From Mycobacterium sp. IS-836 (GTDB taxonomy: Bacteria > Actinomycetota > Actinomycetes > Mycobacteriales > Mycobacteriaceae), in contig NZ_MBEU01000017.1 of NCBI RefSeq assembly GCF_001954275.1, positions 1-64,000 on the forward strand: a stretch of DNA of 64,000 bases. Reading direction: 5' to 3'. Shown in pieces: positions 9,930 to 18,892 of this stretch. Made by a program: the position numbers and the translations under genes. The notes beneath the pieces are model-generated. The model ran no database searches. It worked only from the letters and a program-made list of their open reading frames with translations, and was not told where the DNA came from. Position 1 is the stretch's first letter. Each line of letters starts with the position of its first letter.

Positions 9930-11282
9930 TCAGCCGCCGTGCGGGTTGGTGGTGGACGCGGCGGCAAGACGGATGGTGATTTCGGCGCCACCAGCGGGAC
10001 GATTGCGGGCGGTGAGAGTGCCGTGGTTGCGTCGCGTGAGGGTGTCGACGATGGCCAGTCCGAGGCCGGTGCCGCCTGTGGTACGCGCGGTGTCGGCGCG
10101 GGTGAACCGGTCGAAGGCGTGTGGGAGGAAGTCGGGTGGAAATCCGGCGCCGTGGTCGCCGACGCGGATCTCGACCCCGTCGGGGGCGGACCTCTGGACG
10201 TGGATGGTGATCGGCGGGGCACCGTGTTGGGTGGCGTTGTCGATAAGGTTGCTAATGATCCGATCCAGGTCATTCGGCTCGACGCGAACGTATTGGCCTG
10301 CGGAGCAATCGATGTCAAGTTCGCCGCCGCGGCTACGTCGATAGCGCTCGCCGATCACCTGCAGATGGGTCCGTAAATCGATGGTCGGTGGCTCGGGCGA
10401 GCTGCCGGTGTCTGCGACGGTGAGCAGATCGCGCGCGAGGCGGGACAGCCGGGCGGTCTCGTTCAGCGCCGAACGGATTGCGGCGACCAGTTCGGGGTTG
10501 CTTCGTGGGCGCCGCAGCGCGAGTTCGAGTTCGGTGGTCAGCAGGCTAAGGGGCGTGCGAAGTTCGTGGCCCGCATCGCTGACGAACTGTCGTTCCCGCT
10601 CCAGCGCTTCTTGTAGCCGCTGCAGGAGTTCGTTGAAGGTTGTTCCCAGATGGCGGATTTCGTCATGGGCCGGCGGGACGGGTAGGCGCGCGTTTGTGTC
10701 GGCTGCGCTGAGCCCGGCGGCGCGGGCGCGCATACGCTCGACCGGTCGAAGGGCGGCCGCGGCCAACAGATACGCGCCAAGGGCCGCGGCCAATAAAACA
10801 ATTGGGAAACCGGTGGCCAGTTCATTGCGCAGGTCCGCCACGGCGGCGTCGCGATCTGCCAGGCTCTGCGCGGCCACCACCACACGTCCGCCGGGAACCG
10901 GGCCTGCCGCCACCCGCACCGGGCCCTCCAAGTTGCCAAGCCGCGGGTGATCCACGATGAGTTGGCCGCGTCGGGCAGTGACCAGTTCGGCACGTGACAG
11001 GGCAGTTTGACCGACGAGATTGGGGGTTGCGGCCAACACCTGACCATCGGGGGCGATGATCTGCTGGGCGGTGTCGGGATCACCGCCGGCCAGCATTGGA
11101 TCGGACGCGGCCGCCAACGACCGCAGGTTGGCCAGCCGATAGGACAGGGACTCCGTGATGGCCGCGTCGAGCGATTCTTTGGTGTGAGCGACAGTGAGAG
11201 CTCCAACGGCCAACAAGACCAGCGCCATCACCGCGGTGAAGGCGGCGGCGAGCCGGATCCGGATCGGCCAGCGCCGCATCAT
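9930..11282 (-). CDS. Two-component sensor histidine kinase
   Basis: 450 aa. TM1 spans about residues 10-31, then an extracellular sensor of about 125 residues, TM2 (about 158-178), HAMP, HisKA with the phospho-acceptor His239 in DAGHELRTPL, and HATPase motifs NLIDNATQHG, GDHGAGFPP and GGTGLGLAIV. All catalytic motifs are intact. The ATG at 11282 overlaps the stop of the upstream response regulator, so both come from one transcript with coupled translation. The sensor domain matches no ligand-binding family I recognise. The neighbouring divergent lipoprotein is the obvious candidate target. Confidence 0.95.
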   Translation of the reverse strand: MMRRWPIRIRLAAAFTAVMALVLLAVGALTVAHTKESLDAAITESLSYRLANLRSLAAASDPMLAGGDPDTAQQIIAPDGQVLAATPNLVGQTALSRAELVTARRGQLIVDHPRLGNLEGPVRVAAGPVPGGRVVVAAQSLADRDAAVADLRNELATGFPIVLLAAALGAYLLAAAALRPVERMRARAAGLSAADTNARLPVPPAHDEIRHLGTTFNELLQRLQEALERERQFVSDAGHELRTPLSLLTTELELALRRPRSNPELVAAIRSALNETARLSRLARDLLTVADTGSSPEPPTIDLRTHLQVIGERYRRSRGGELDIDCSAGQYVRVEPNDLDRIISNLIDNATQHGAPPITIHVQRSAPDGVEIRVGDHGAGFPPDFLPHAFDRFTRADTARTTGGTGLGLAIVDTLTRRNHGTLTARNRPAGGAEITIRLAAASTTNPHGG

Positions 11283-11989
11283 TTGCCCGTTTCGTCGGGC
11301 GCACCGCCGTCGGTACACATCCGGTAGCCGATGCCGCGCACGGTTTCGATAGAGCACACCCCGAACGGCCGGTCGATCTTGTCTCGCAGTGCGCGGATGT
11401 GGACGTCGACCACATTCGAACGTGATTCATACGCGAAGTCCCAACAGTGTTCCACCAGCAGTTCTCGGGTGAGCACTGTGCCGGGTCGACGCATGAGTAG
11501 TTCGAACAGCCCGAATTCCTTGGTGGTCAGGGCGATTTCGACGTCGCCGCGCCAGCATCGGCGACTTGCGGGATCGGCCCGTAACGGTCCGACGGTCAAA
11601 ACGCTGGGTCGTGGAGTCGGCCCGCGGCGGATAAGCGATCGGAGCCGGGCGAAGAGCTCGTCGAGGTGAAATGGTTTGGTGAGGTAGTCGTCGGCGCCGC
11701 CGTCAAGTCCCGCGACGCGATCGGTGACAGCCCCGCGGGCGGTGAGCATGAGCACCGGTACCCAGTTCTGCCGGTCCCGCCATTTGCGGCAGATATCGAA
11801 GCCGGACATCCCCGGCAGCATCACGTCGAGCACCACCGCGTCGTAGTCGTAAACCATGGCGGCCTCGTAGCCCGTGGAGCCGTCGGCGACGATGTCGACC
11901 GCGTAGCCGTCTTCCGCCAGGCCGCGGCGCAGCAAGTCGGCCATCTTGGGCTCGTCTTCGACGACTAGCACACGCACCGTCGTCACCAT
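11279..11989 (-). CDS. OmpR/PhoB-type response regulator
   Basis: 236 aa from ATG 11989, just behind GGGAAGG; in-frame ATGs at 12025 and 12022 are alternatives. The receiver domain has the acidic pocket (VVEDEP), phospho-acceptor Asp55 (VVLDVMLPG), Thr (LTARG) and Lys (TKPF). The C-terminal winged helix has LTTKEFGLFELL and SNVVDVHIRALRDKID. It is transcribed away from the DUF1259 lipoprotein gene, with a 47-bp inverted-repeat element between them. Proteins of this family bind direct repeats spaced about one helical turn, and each arm of that element contains such a repeat. Confidence 0.95.
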   Translation of the reverse strand: MVTTVRVLVVEDEPKMADLLRRGLAEDGYAVDIVADGSTGYEAAMVYDYDAVVLDVMLPGMSGFDICRKWRDRQNWVPVLMLTARGAVTDRVAGLDGGADDYLTKPFHLDELFARLRSLIRRGPTPRPSVLTVGPLRADPASRRCWRGDVEIALTTKEFGLFELLMRRPGTVLTRELLVEHCWDFAYESRSNVVDVHIRALRDKIDRPFGVCSIETVRGIGYRMCTDGGAPDETGK

Positions 11990-12063
11990 CCTTCCCGGGT
12001 TCGGCGTCGAGCCCGGATCCATCATCACCTTTATGCGGGGTGAAACAGGTGTAGTCGGCGTTG

Positions 12064-12110
12064 ATGAAGTCACGATGAGGATGCGTGGGCGACCTTCATC
12101 GTGACTTCAT
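12064..12110. promoter_or_regulatory. Inverted-repeat operator between response regulator and lipoprotein genes
   Basis: A perfect 15-bp inverted repeat, ATGAAGTCACGATGA (12064-12078) and its complement TCATCGTGACTTCAT (12096-12110), separated by 17 bp. Within each arm ATGA recurs at 11-bp spacing (mirrored as TTCAT...TTCAT in the right arm), the layout used by OmpR-type regulators. It lies 75 bp upstream of the regulator start and 17 bp upstream of the lipoprotein start. The likely use is binding of the adjacent response regulator to control both directions. Confidence 0.7.
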
Positions 12111-12126
12111 GAAGAAGCGATAGACC

Positions 12127-13101
12127 GTGGGCATGGCGGGCACCAAGCATGCTGCGAGGATCATCGCGAGTGCCGCCGCGGCGGCGGTGGTGCTGGCGGG
12201 TTGTTCGGGCTCCAAGGGGGGTGGGGGCGGCGGCAACGGCCAAGCCGGCACTCCCCGTTCGGCGGTGACCACGACCGATGCCGATTGGAAGCCAGTGGCC
12301 GATGCGCTGGGACGTAACGGCAAGCTCGGCGACAACAACACTGCGTATCGCATCAACTTGCCGCGCAACGATCTTCACATCACGTCCTACGGCGTGGACA
12401 TCAAACCGGGCCTATCGTTGGGCGGATACGCGGCATTCGCCCGCTACGACAACAACGAGACGCTGCTGATGGGCGACCTCGTGATCACCGAGGACGAGTT
12501 GCCCAAGGTCACCGATGCGTTGCAGGCGCATGGCATCGCCCAGACCGGGCTACACAAGCATCTGCTGCAGCAAAGCCCGCCGGTGTGGTGGACGCACGTC
12601 CACGGGATGGGTGATGCCACCCAACTGGCCCAAGGTCTGAAGGCGGCGTTGGACGTCACAGCGATCGGTGCTCCGACCCCGCCGCCGGCACAACAACCCC
12701 CGGTCGACATCGACGTCGGCGCGGTGCAACAGGCCTTGGGCCGCAAGGGAACCCAAGATGGCGGGCTGTTGAAGTACAGCATTCCTCGCAAGGACACCAT
12801 CGTCGAGGACGGGCACGTGCTGCCTCCAGCCTCGCTGAATCTGACGACCGTGATCAATTTTCAGCCCGTCGGCGGCGGGCGCGCAGCGATCAACGGCGAC
12901 TTCATCCTGATCGCCCCGGAGGTGCAGAAGGTCATCCAGGCATTGCGTGCCGGCAATATCCAGATCGTCGAGTTGCATAACCACGGGCTGACCGAGGAGC
13001 CCCGCATGTTCTACATGCACTACTGGGCCGTCGACGACGCAGTCACCCTGGCGCGGGCGTTGCGGCCGGCGCTCGACGCCACCAACTTGCAGTCGCCCTA
13101 A
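12127..13101 (+). CDS. Two-domain DUF1259 (LppY/LpqO-family) lipoprotein
   Basis: 324 aa from GTG 12127 (ATG 12133 is equally possible). It has a short basic N-terminus, a hydrophobic segment and the lipobox VVLAGC, then a Gly-rich linker. The remainder is an internal duplication of about 130 residues each. Both halves carry paired His motifs: LHKH and THVHG in the first, LHNHG and YMHYW in the second. M. tuberculosis LppY and LpqO belong to this family, whose function is unknown. The repeated His pairs suggest metal or ligand binding, which is inference. It is divergent from the two-component system and its product would be anchored outside the plasma membrane. Confidence 0.88.
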   Translation: MGMAGTKHAARIIASAAAAAVVLAGCSGSKGGGGGGNGQAGTPRSAVTTTDADWKPVADALGRNGKLGDNNTAYRINLPRNDLHITSYGVDIKPGLSLGGYAAFARYDNNETLLMGDLVITEDELPKVTDALQAHGIAQTGLHKHLLQQSPPVWWTHVHGMGDATQLAQGLKAALDVTAIGAPTPPPAQQPPVDIDVGAVQQALGRKGTQDGGLLKYSIPRKDTIVEDGHVLPPASLNLTTVINFQPVGGGRAAINGDFILIAPEVQKVIQALRAGNIQIVELHNHGLTEEPRMFYMHYWAVDDAVTLARALRPALDATNLQSP

Positions 13102-13106
13102 GACGG

Positions 13107-13400
13107 TCAGTCGTTATCGGGCGCCTCGGTGCCCACGAAGTGGAAGCCCTGGTCGAGGTGCACTTCGATCTGTGTGCCGTCGGGTTTCGTGACGAGTACC
13201 CCGTAGTAGGCGGCGCCCTCGTTGGTTTCCTTCTCGACCTTGCCGGCTTTGCCCGGCACAGCTTGTAGCGCCGCGGTGCGAGCCTGATCCGCGGCTGGGC
13301 CGGTGATCTCCTGGTCGTCTGCGACGGCGATGCCGATGCCGATGCCCGTCAGGACGGCGGCGCCGGCGACACCGATGCCGATTTTCGTTCGGAACCTCAT
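13107..13400 (-). CDS. Exported PepSY-domain protein
   Basis: 97 aa. ATG 13400 follows a strong GGAAGGGGTGG site. The N-terminus is a signal or anchor segment (IGIGVAGAAVLTGIGIGIA). The rest matches the PepSY fold: DQARTAALQAVPGKAGKVEK, then a strand pair ending VHLDQGFHFVG. PepSY proteins are extracytoplasmic and are thought to modulate proteases or bind cell-wall components. It ends 6 bp from the convergent lipoprotein gene. Co-location with a two-component system is common for PepSY genes, so it may belong to the same stimulus response. Confidence 0.85.
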   Translation of the reverse strand: MRFRTKIGIGVAGAAVLTGIGIGIAVADDQEITGPAADQARTAALQAVPGKAGKVEKETNEGAAYYGVLVTKPDGTQIEVHLDQGFHFVGTEAPDND

Positions 13401-13522
13401 CGATCCACCCCTTCCGGTCGTAGCGAAGGCGACGCTACTGACGACACATGAAGCCAGGATGAAAGCGATCGGCTCGGAGGCATTGGCGAAATTTGTCGGT
13501 GGGGCCACCTAGACTCGAACAC

Positions 13523-14992
13523 ATGTTCGATACACGGCTCCACGACTACTGGGAGCCTTCCGACACCGGCGAGTCGCGCGCCCTGATAGATCGGATGTGC
13601 GCGGCGTGGCGGACCGAGGCGCGGGCGGTTGCCGAGCAGTTGGATGCGATCGGGGAGCTCTTCGAGCTGCGCCGGGCCGAACGCGGCGAACACCAGGACT
13701 GGGCCGTGGATACCTGGGCGGCGGTGGGTGCCGAGGTGGCCGCGGCGTTTCGGATCAGCCTGGCCATGGCCGGCAGCTACTTGCGCTACGCGTTGGCGAT
13801 GCGCGAGCGGCTCCCGCTGGTGGCCGATGTGTTTCGGGCCGGCGACATCGACTATCGCTTGTTCCAGACGATGGTGTACCGGACCGATCTGATCACCGAC
13901 CCCGACGTGTTGGCGCGCGTAGACGGCGAGCTGGCCGTGCGCGCGCCGCGGTGGCCGTCGATGACGCAGGGCAAGCTCGCCGGGGCGGTCGATCGGGTCG
14001 TGGCCGCGGCTGACCGGGATGCGGTGCGCCGCCACCGCGATCGGATGCGGGGTCGCGAGGTGTCGATCTGGGAATCCGAGGGCGGGATGAGCGAATTGCA
14101 CGGCAGCCTGTTCGCCAGCGACGCCGAAGCGCTGGACAAGCGCCTCGATGCCCTGGCGGCAACGGTATGTGCGGCCGATCCGCGGTCCAAGGATCAGCGG
14201 CGGGCCGATGCCCTGGGCGCCCTGGCCGCGGGGCTCGATCGCCTGGGCTGCCAATGCGGCAGCTCCGACTGTGTTGCCGGTGGGCGAGCCGCGGCGGGGC
14301 CGGTGGTCATCCATGTGGTGGCCGAGCAGGCGACCGTCGAGGGGCGGGGAACCAACCCCGGATCGCTGTTGGGTGCCGACGGGCTGATCTCCGCCGAGCT
14401 GGTGGCCGAGCTGGCCAAGACCGCCCGGCTGCAACCGTTGCTGCCGCCGGGCGGCGCCGAGCCCCACTACACCCCGTCGGCCAGGCTTGCGGCCTATGTG
14501 CGGGCGCGGGATCTGACCTGCCGGGCGCCGGGCTGTGATCGCCCGGCCACCGAATGCGACCTGGACCATACGATCCCGTTCGCCGACGGCGGTGCCACGC
14601 ATGCGTCAAACATCAAGTGCCTGTGCAGGTTTCATCATCTACTGAAAACCTTCTGGGGGTGGCGCGATCAACAGCTGCGCGACGGCACGGTGATCTGGAC
14701 CATGCCGGACGGGCACACGTACGCCACCACCCCGGGCAGTGCGCTGCTGTTTCCCGCCCTGTGCGCGCCTACCGGGGCGGTCCCCCCACCGGATCGCGCA
14801 GACCTGGATCGGCGCGGCGACCGCACGGCGATGATGCCGCTGCGCGCGACGACGCGGGCCCAGAACAGAGCCCATCGCGTCAACGCTGAGCGCGAGCGTA
14901 ATTATCGAAACCGTCAACCTCGTCGGGCGGTGTCCGTCGGTGCGCAAGAGATCGACTACGTCGCAACCGATCCCGACCCGCCACCTTTCTAA
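13523..14992 (+). CDS. DUF222 / HNH endonuclease protein (13E12 repeat family)
   Basis: 489 aa from ATG 13523. Residues about 20-300 form the alpha-helical DUF222 region. The C-terminal part carries an HNH site with Cys pairs: CRAPGC, DLDHTIPF, and CLCRFHH. This is the family annotated in M. tuberculosis as REP13E12 proteins, multicopy genes often at variable loci. A nuclease activity is predicted from the motif, but its target is unknown. It stands alone between the two-component region and the Rv1683 homologue. The M. tuberculosis family copy Rv1702c is absent from its usual place later in this window. Confidence 0.9.
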   Translation: MFDTRLHDYWEPSDTGESRALIDRMCAAWRTEARAVAEQLDAIGELFELRRAERGEHQDWAVDTWAAVGAEVAAAFRISLAMAGSYLRYALAMRERLPLVADVFRAGDIDYRLFQTMVYRTDLITDPDVLARVDGELAVRAPRWPSMTQGKLAGAVDRVVAAADRDAVRRHRDRMRGREVSIWESEGGMSELHGSLFASDAEALDKRLDALAATVCAADPRSKDQRRADALGALAAGLDRLGCQCGSSDCVAGGRAAAGPVVIHVVAEQATVEGRGTNPGSLLGADGLISAELVAELAKTARLQPLLPPGGAEPHYTPSARLAAYVRARDLTCRAPGCDRPATECDLDHTIPFADGGATHASNIKCLCRFHHLLKTFWGWRDQQLRDGTVIWTMPDGHTYATTPGSALLFPALCAPTGAVPPPDRADLDRRGDRTAMMPLRATTRAQNRAHRVNAERERNYRNRQPRRAVSVGAQEIDYVATDPDPPPF

Positions 14993-15091
14993 CCGCAGTG
15001 GCTTCGCGCCCGGGCAAACACCCTGACCAGAACCGCACGTGCTGCTGATGTGCCATGATGGCCACGCTGTCAACAGTTCAGGGAGCGCCGG

Positions 15092-18073
15092 GTGGATCTC
15101 AATTTTTCGATGGTCACACGGCCGGTCGAGCGCCTGGTCGCCACGGCGCAAAACGGTCTGGAAGTACTGCGGCTGGGGGGCCTGGAAACGGGGACTGTCC
15201 CGTCGCCGTCCCAGATCGTCGAGAGCGTGCCGATGTACAAGCTTCGGCGTTACTTCCCACCCGACAGCAGGCCTGGGCACGCGCCGGTAGGCCCGCCCGT
15301 GCTGATGGTGCATCCGATGATGATGTCGGCCGACATGTGGGACGTCACCCGCGAGGACGGCGCGGTGGGCATTCTGCACGCCGCGGGACTCGATCCCTGG
15401 GTCATCGACTTCGGGTCACCCGACAAGGTCGAGGGCGGCATGCGCCGCAACCTGGCCGACCACATCGTCGCGCTCGGCCAGGCCATCGACACCGTTAAGG
15501 ACGCGACGGGCAGCGACGTCCATCTGGTCGGGTACTCGCAGGGCGGCATGTTCTGCTACCAGGCCGCGGCGTACCGGCGTTCGAAGAACATCGCCAGCAT
15601 CGTGGCATTCGGATCCCCGGTGGACACCCTGGCCGCCCTGCCCATGGGCATCCCGGCGAACTTCGCCGCACCCGCCGCCAACTTCATGGCGGATCACGTC
15701 TTCAGCAGGCTGGACATCCCAAGTTGGATGGCGCGCACCGGTTTTCAGATGATGGACCCGCTCAAGACGGCGAAGGCCCGGGTCGACTTCGTGCGTCAGC
15801 TGCACGACCGGGAGGCCCTGCTGCCACGCGAGCAACAGCGCAGGTTCCTGGAACGCGAGGGCTGGATCGCGTGGTCGGGCCCGGCGATCTCGGAGCTGCT
15901 GAAGCAGTTCATCGCCCACAACCGCATGATGACGGGCGGTTTCGCGATCAACGGGCAGATGGTCACGCTCACCGACATCACCTGCCCGGTGCTGGCCTTC
16001 GTCGGGGAGGTCGACGACATCGGACAGCCGGCGTCGGTGCGCGGGATCCGGCGCGCGGCGCCCAACGCCGAGGTCTACGAATGCACCATCCGGACAGGGC
16101 ATTTCGGCCTCGTCGTCGGATCCAAGGCGGCGAGGGAGAGCTGGCCGACGGTGGCCGAATGGGTGCAGTGGCTGTCCACCGGTGGCGACAAGCCCGCCGG
16201 CATCGATCTGATGGCCGATCAGCCGACCGAATCCACCGACAGCGGTGTGGCGTTCAGCTCGCGGCTCGCGCACGGCATCGGCGAAGTCTCCGAGGCGGCG
16301 CTGGGATTGGTGCGCGGCGCGGCCGGCGCGGTGATCGCGGCCAACAAATCGATGCGCACCCTGGCCGTGGAGACCGCGCGCACCCTGCCCCGGTTGGCCC
16401 GGCTGGGACAGATCAACGATCACACCCGAATCTCGTTGGGCCGCATCATCGACGAGCAGGCGCACGACGCCCCGCGGGGGGAATTCCTGTTGTTCGACGG
16501 GCGTGTGCACACCTACGAGGCCGTCAACCGGCGCATCAACAACGTCGTTCGCGGCCTGATCGAAGTCGGCGTTCGGCAGGGCGACCGTGTCGGCGTGCTG
16601 ATGGAGACCCGGCCCAGCGCGCTGGTGGCGATCGCCGCGCTGTCCCGGCTGGGGGCGGTCGCTGTGGTGATGCGGCCCGATGCCGACCTGGCCGCGTCGG
16701 TGCGGCTCGGGGGAGTGAGCGAGATCCTGACCGACCCCACCAACCTGGAAGCCGCCCGCGAGATGCCGGGCCAGGTGCTGGTGCTGGGCGGCGGCGAGAC
16801 GCGCGACCTGCACCTGCCGGAGGACGCCTTGGAGCAAGGCCAAGTCATCGACATGGAGCAGATCGACCCGGACGCGGTCGAGCTGCCGGCGTGGTATCGA
16901 CCGAACCCGGGATTGGCCCGCGATCTGGCGTTCATCGCGTTCAGCGCCGCGGGTGGCGAGCTGGTGGCCAAGCAGATCACCAACTACCGGTGGGCGGTGT
17001 CGGCCTTCGGAACGGCGTCGGCCGCCAACCTGGACCGCCGAGACACCGTGTATTGCCTGACGCCGCTGCACCACGAGTCGGCTTTGCTGGTCAGCCTGGG
17101 CGGCGCGGTCGTGGGCGGTACCCGCATCGCTCTGTCGCGTGGGCTGCGGCCGGACCGGTTCGTCAAGGAGGTACGGCAGTACGGGGTCACGGTGGTGGCC
17201 TACACCTGGGCCATGCTGCGCGAGGTCGTCGACGATCCCGCGTTCGTGCTGCACGGGAACCATCCGGTGCGGCTGTTCATTGGATCGGGCATGCCGACCG
17301 GGTTGTGGGACCGGGTCGTCGAGGCGTTCGCGCCCGCCCACGTCGTCGAATTCTTCGCCACCACCGATGGGCAGGCGGTGCTGGCCAACGTGTCCGGCAT
17401 CAAGGTCGGCAGCGAGGGCCGCCCGCTGCCCGGCGCCGGACGCGTCGAGCTCGGCGCCTACGACGCCGAACACGACCTGATCCTGGAGAACGAGCGCGGC
17501 TTCGTCCAGGTCGCCGACACCAACGAGGTCGGCGTGCTGCTCGCCCAGTCCAACGGCCCGATCGACCCGACCGCGTCGGTCAAACGCGGTGTGTTCGCTC
17601 CCGCCGACACCTGGATATCGACCGAGTACCTGTTCCGCCGCGACGAGGACGGTGACTACTGGCTGATGGGCAGGCGCGGCGCGGTGATCCGCACCGCGCG
17701 CGGGTTGGTCTACGGCGAGCCGGTCACCGACGCGCTGGGCTGCATCAACGGCGTCGACCTCGCGGTCACCTACAACGTGCCGGTCGGTGATCACGAGGCG
17801 GCGGTCTCGGCGGTGACGTTGTTGCCGGGGGCCACCATCACCGCGGCGGACCTCACCGAGGCGGTCGCCAACATGCCGATCGGGCTGGGACCCGACTTCG
17901 TGTGCGTGGTGCCGGAGATGACGTTGAGCGCGACCTACCGCCCCACCGTCAGCGCCCTGCGGGCCGCCGGAATCCCCAAGGCGGGCCGTCACGTCTGGTA
18001 TTTCGACGTGGGCAGCAACGAGTTTCGCCGGCTGACCCCAGGTGTGCGGTTGGAACTGGGCGGCGAGCACTGA
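15092..18073 (+). CDS. Lipase / acyl-CoA synthetase-like fusion protein (Rv1683 orthologue)
   Basis: 993 aa, start GTG 15092 behind AGGGAG. Residues 1-365 are an alpha/beta hydrolase of the PhaC type. The nucleophile box is GYSQGG with Ser149 where PHA synthases have Cys, and candidate Asp (GEVDDIGQ) and His (RTGHFGL) complete a triad, so a lipase or acyltransferase is more likely than polymer synthesis. Residues 430-990 are AMP-binding synthetase-like, but the ATP loop is degenerate (FSAAGGELVAKQ instead of the Ser/Thr/Gly-rich loop), which may mean loss of adenylation. The M. tuberculosis orthologue Rv1683 (999 aa) is annotated as a bifunctional acyl-CoA synthase/lipase linked to triacylglycerol metabolism. 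The Trm112-like gene follows after 1 bp. Confidence 0.92.
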   Translation: MDLNFSMVTRPVERLVATAQNGLEVLRLGGLETGTVPSPSQIVESVPMYKLRRYFPPDSRPGHAPVGPPVLMVHPMMMSADMWDVTREDGAVGILHAAGLDPWVIDFGSPDKVEGGMRRNLADHIVALGQAIDTVKDATGSDVHLVGYSQGGMFCYQAAAYRRSKNIASIVAFGSPVDTLAALPMGIPANFAAPAANFMADHVFSRLDIPSWMARTGFQMMDPLKTAKARVDFVRQLHDREALLPREQQRRFLEREGWIAWSGPAISELLKQFIAHNRMMTGGFAINGQMVTLTDITCPVLAFVGEVDDIGQPASVRGIRRAAPNAEVYECTIRTGHFGLVVGSKAARESWPTVAEWVQWLSTGGDKPAGIDLMADQPTESTDSGVAFSSRLAHGIGEVSEAALGLVRGAAGAVIAANKSMRTLAVETARTLPRLARLGQINDHTRISLGRIIDEQAHDAPRGEFLLFDGRVHTYEAVNRRINNVVRGLIEVGVRQGDRVGVLMETRPSALVAIAALSRLGAVAVVMRPDADLAASVRLGGVSEILTDPTNLEAAREMPGQVLVLGGGETRDLHLPEDALEQGQVIDMEQIDPDAVELPAWYRPNPGLARDLAFIAFSAAGGELVAKQITNYRWAVSAFGTASAANLDRRDTVYCLTPLHHESALLVSLGGAVVGGTRIALSRGLRPDRFVKEVRQYGVTVVAYTWAMLREVVDDPAFVLHGNHPVRLFIGSGMPTGLWDRVVEAFAPAHVVEFFATTDGQAVLANVSGIKVGSEGRPLPGAGRVELGAYDAEHDLILENERGFVQVADTNEVGVLLAQSNGPIDPTASVKRGVFAPADTWISTEYLFRRDEDGDYWLMGRRGAVIRTARGLVYGEPVTDALGCINGVDLAVTYNVPVGDHEAAVSAVTLLPGATITAADLTEAVANMPIGLGPDFVCVVPEMTLSATYRPTVSALRAAGIPKAGRHVWYFDVGSNEFRRLTPGVRLELGGEH

Positions 18074-18074
18074 C

Positions 18075-18302
18075 GTGGTCGACGATTCGCTGCTCAACAT
18101 TCTGGTGTGCCCCGCCGACCGCGGCCCGCTGCTGCTGGTCTCGGCGGACGACGGGGCCGAGTTGCTCTACAACCCGCGGCTGCGGCGCGCCTACCGCATC
18201 GAGGACGGCATTCCGGTGCTGCTGGTCGACGAGGCCCGTGACGTCGACGACGACGAGCACGCACGGTTCACGGCGCAAGCGGGTCCGGCAGATCCCCGGT
18301 GA
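18075..18302 (+). CDS. Trm112-like small protein (Rv1684 orthologue)
   Basis: 75 aa, GTG 18075, one base after the preceding stop. It matches the Trm112p/YcaR family (LLNILVCPADRGPL at the start, RAYRIEDGIPVLL later). Only one Cys remains of the zinc knuckle seen in some relatives. Trm112 proteins activate methyltransferases in other organisms; the partner here is unknown. The 3' end overlaps the end of the convergent tetR gene by 35 bp. Pairing with the Rv1683 homologue is conserved with M. tuberculosis. Confidence 0.85.
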   Translation: MVDDSLLNILVCPADRGPLLLVSADDGAELLYNPRLRRAYRIEDGIPVLLVDEARDVDDDEHARFTAQAGPADPR

Positions 18303-18891
18303 GGTAACGCTGCAGGTTCGGCGCGATGATGTGCGCGATCTGTTCGGCCGGTAGCGACGCGAACGGTTCGATCCGCACGATGTAGCGCGCCATGACCACG
18401 CCCATCAACTGCGAGGCGACGAACTGGGCGCGGATCTTGCCCGTCCCGGGTGGAGTGTCGACGCGCGAACCCACCTCCCTGACGACCACCTCTTGCAGGA
18501 ATGAGCGCGCCAGACTCACGTCGGCGCCGGCAAGCAACGATCGCACCGTCGCGATCAACCCCGCGCCCATTTCCGAATCCCAAATCGGTAAGAGGATCGA
18601 CGGCAGCCGTAGCCCGAGTTCCTCCACCGGCGTTTCCCGCATCGGCACCAGCACCGTCATGGGATCGACCGGAAGTTTGATCGCGGCGGCAAACAGCTGC
18701 TCTTTGGTGCCGAAGTAGTGATGCACCAGGGCGGAGTCGACGCCAGCCCCCGCGGCCACGGCCCGAATCGACGTCCGGTCAATGCCATTGCGAGCGAACA
18801 ACTCTCGGGCGCTGGATAGGATCCGCTCCCGCGTGTCGGTAACCCCGGCGGGTCGGCCGGGCCGTCGGCGTCCGGTTTGGGCGGTCGCCAC
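18268..18891 (-). CDS. TetR-family regulator (Rv1685c orthologue)
   Basis: 207 aa, GTG 18891. The N-terminal helix-turn-helix is typical (ILSSARELFARNGIDRTSIR, then SALVHHYFGTKEQLF). The C-terminal ligand-binding domain is helical and unassigned. It is the last gene of an operon with the two ABC transporter genes (1-bp gap to the permease), an order shared with M. tuberculosis Rv1685c-Rv1687c. The tandem 14-bp repeats at the operon start are its likely binding sites, which would make it an autorepressor of the exporter. Confidence 0.9.
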   Translation of the reverse strand: MATAQTGRRRPGRPAGVTDTRERILSSARELFARNGIDRTSIRAVAAGAGVDSALVHHYFGTKEQLFAAAIKLPVDPMTVLVPMRETPVEELGLRLPSILLPIWDSEMGAGLIATVRSLLAGADVSLARSFLQEVVVREVGSRVDTPPGTGKIRAQFVASQLMGVVMARYIVRIEPFASLPAEQIAHIIAPNLQRYLTGDLPDPLAP

Positions 18892-18892
18892 G

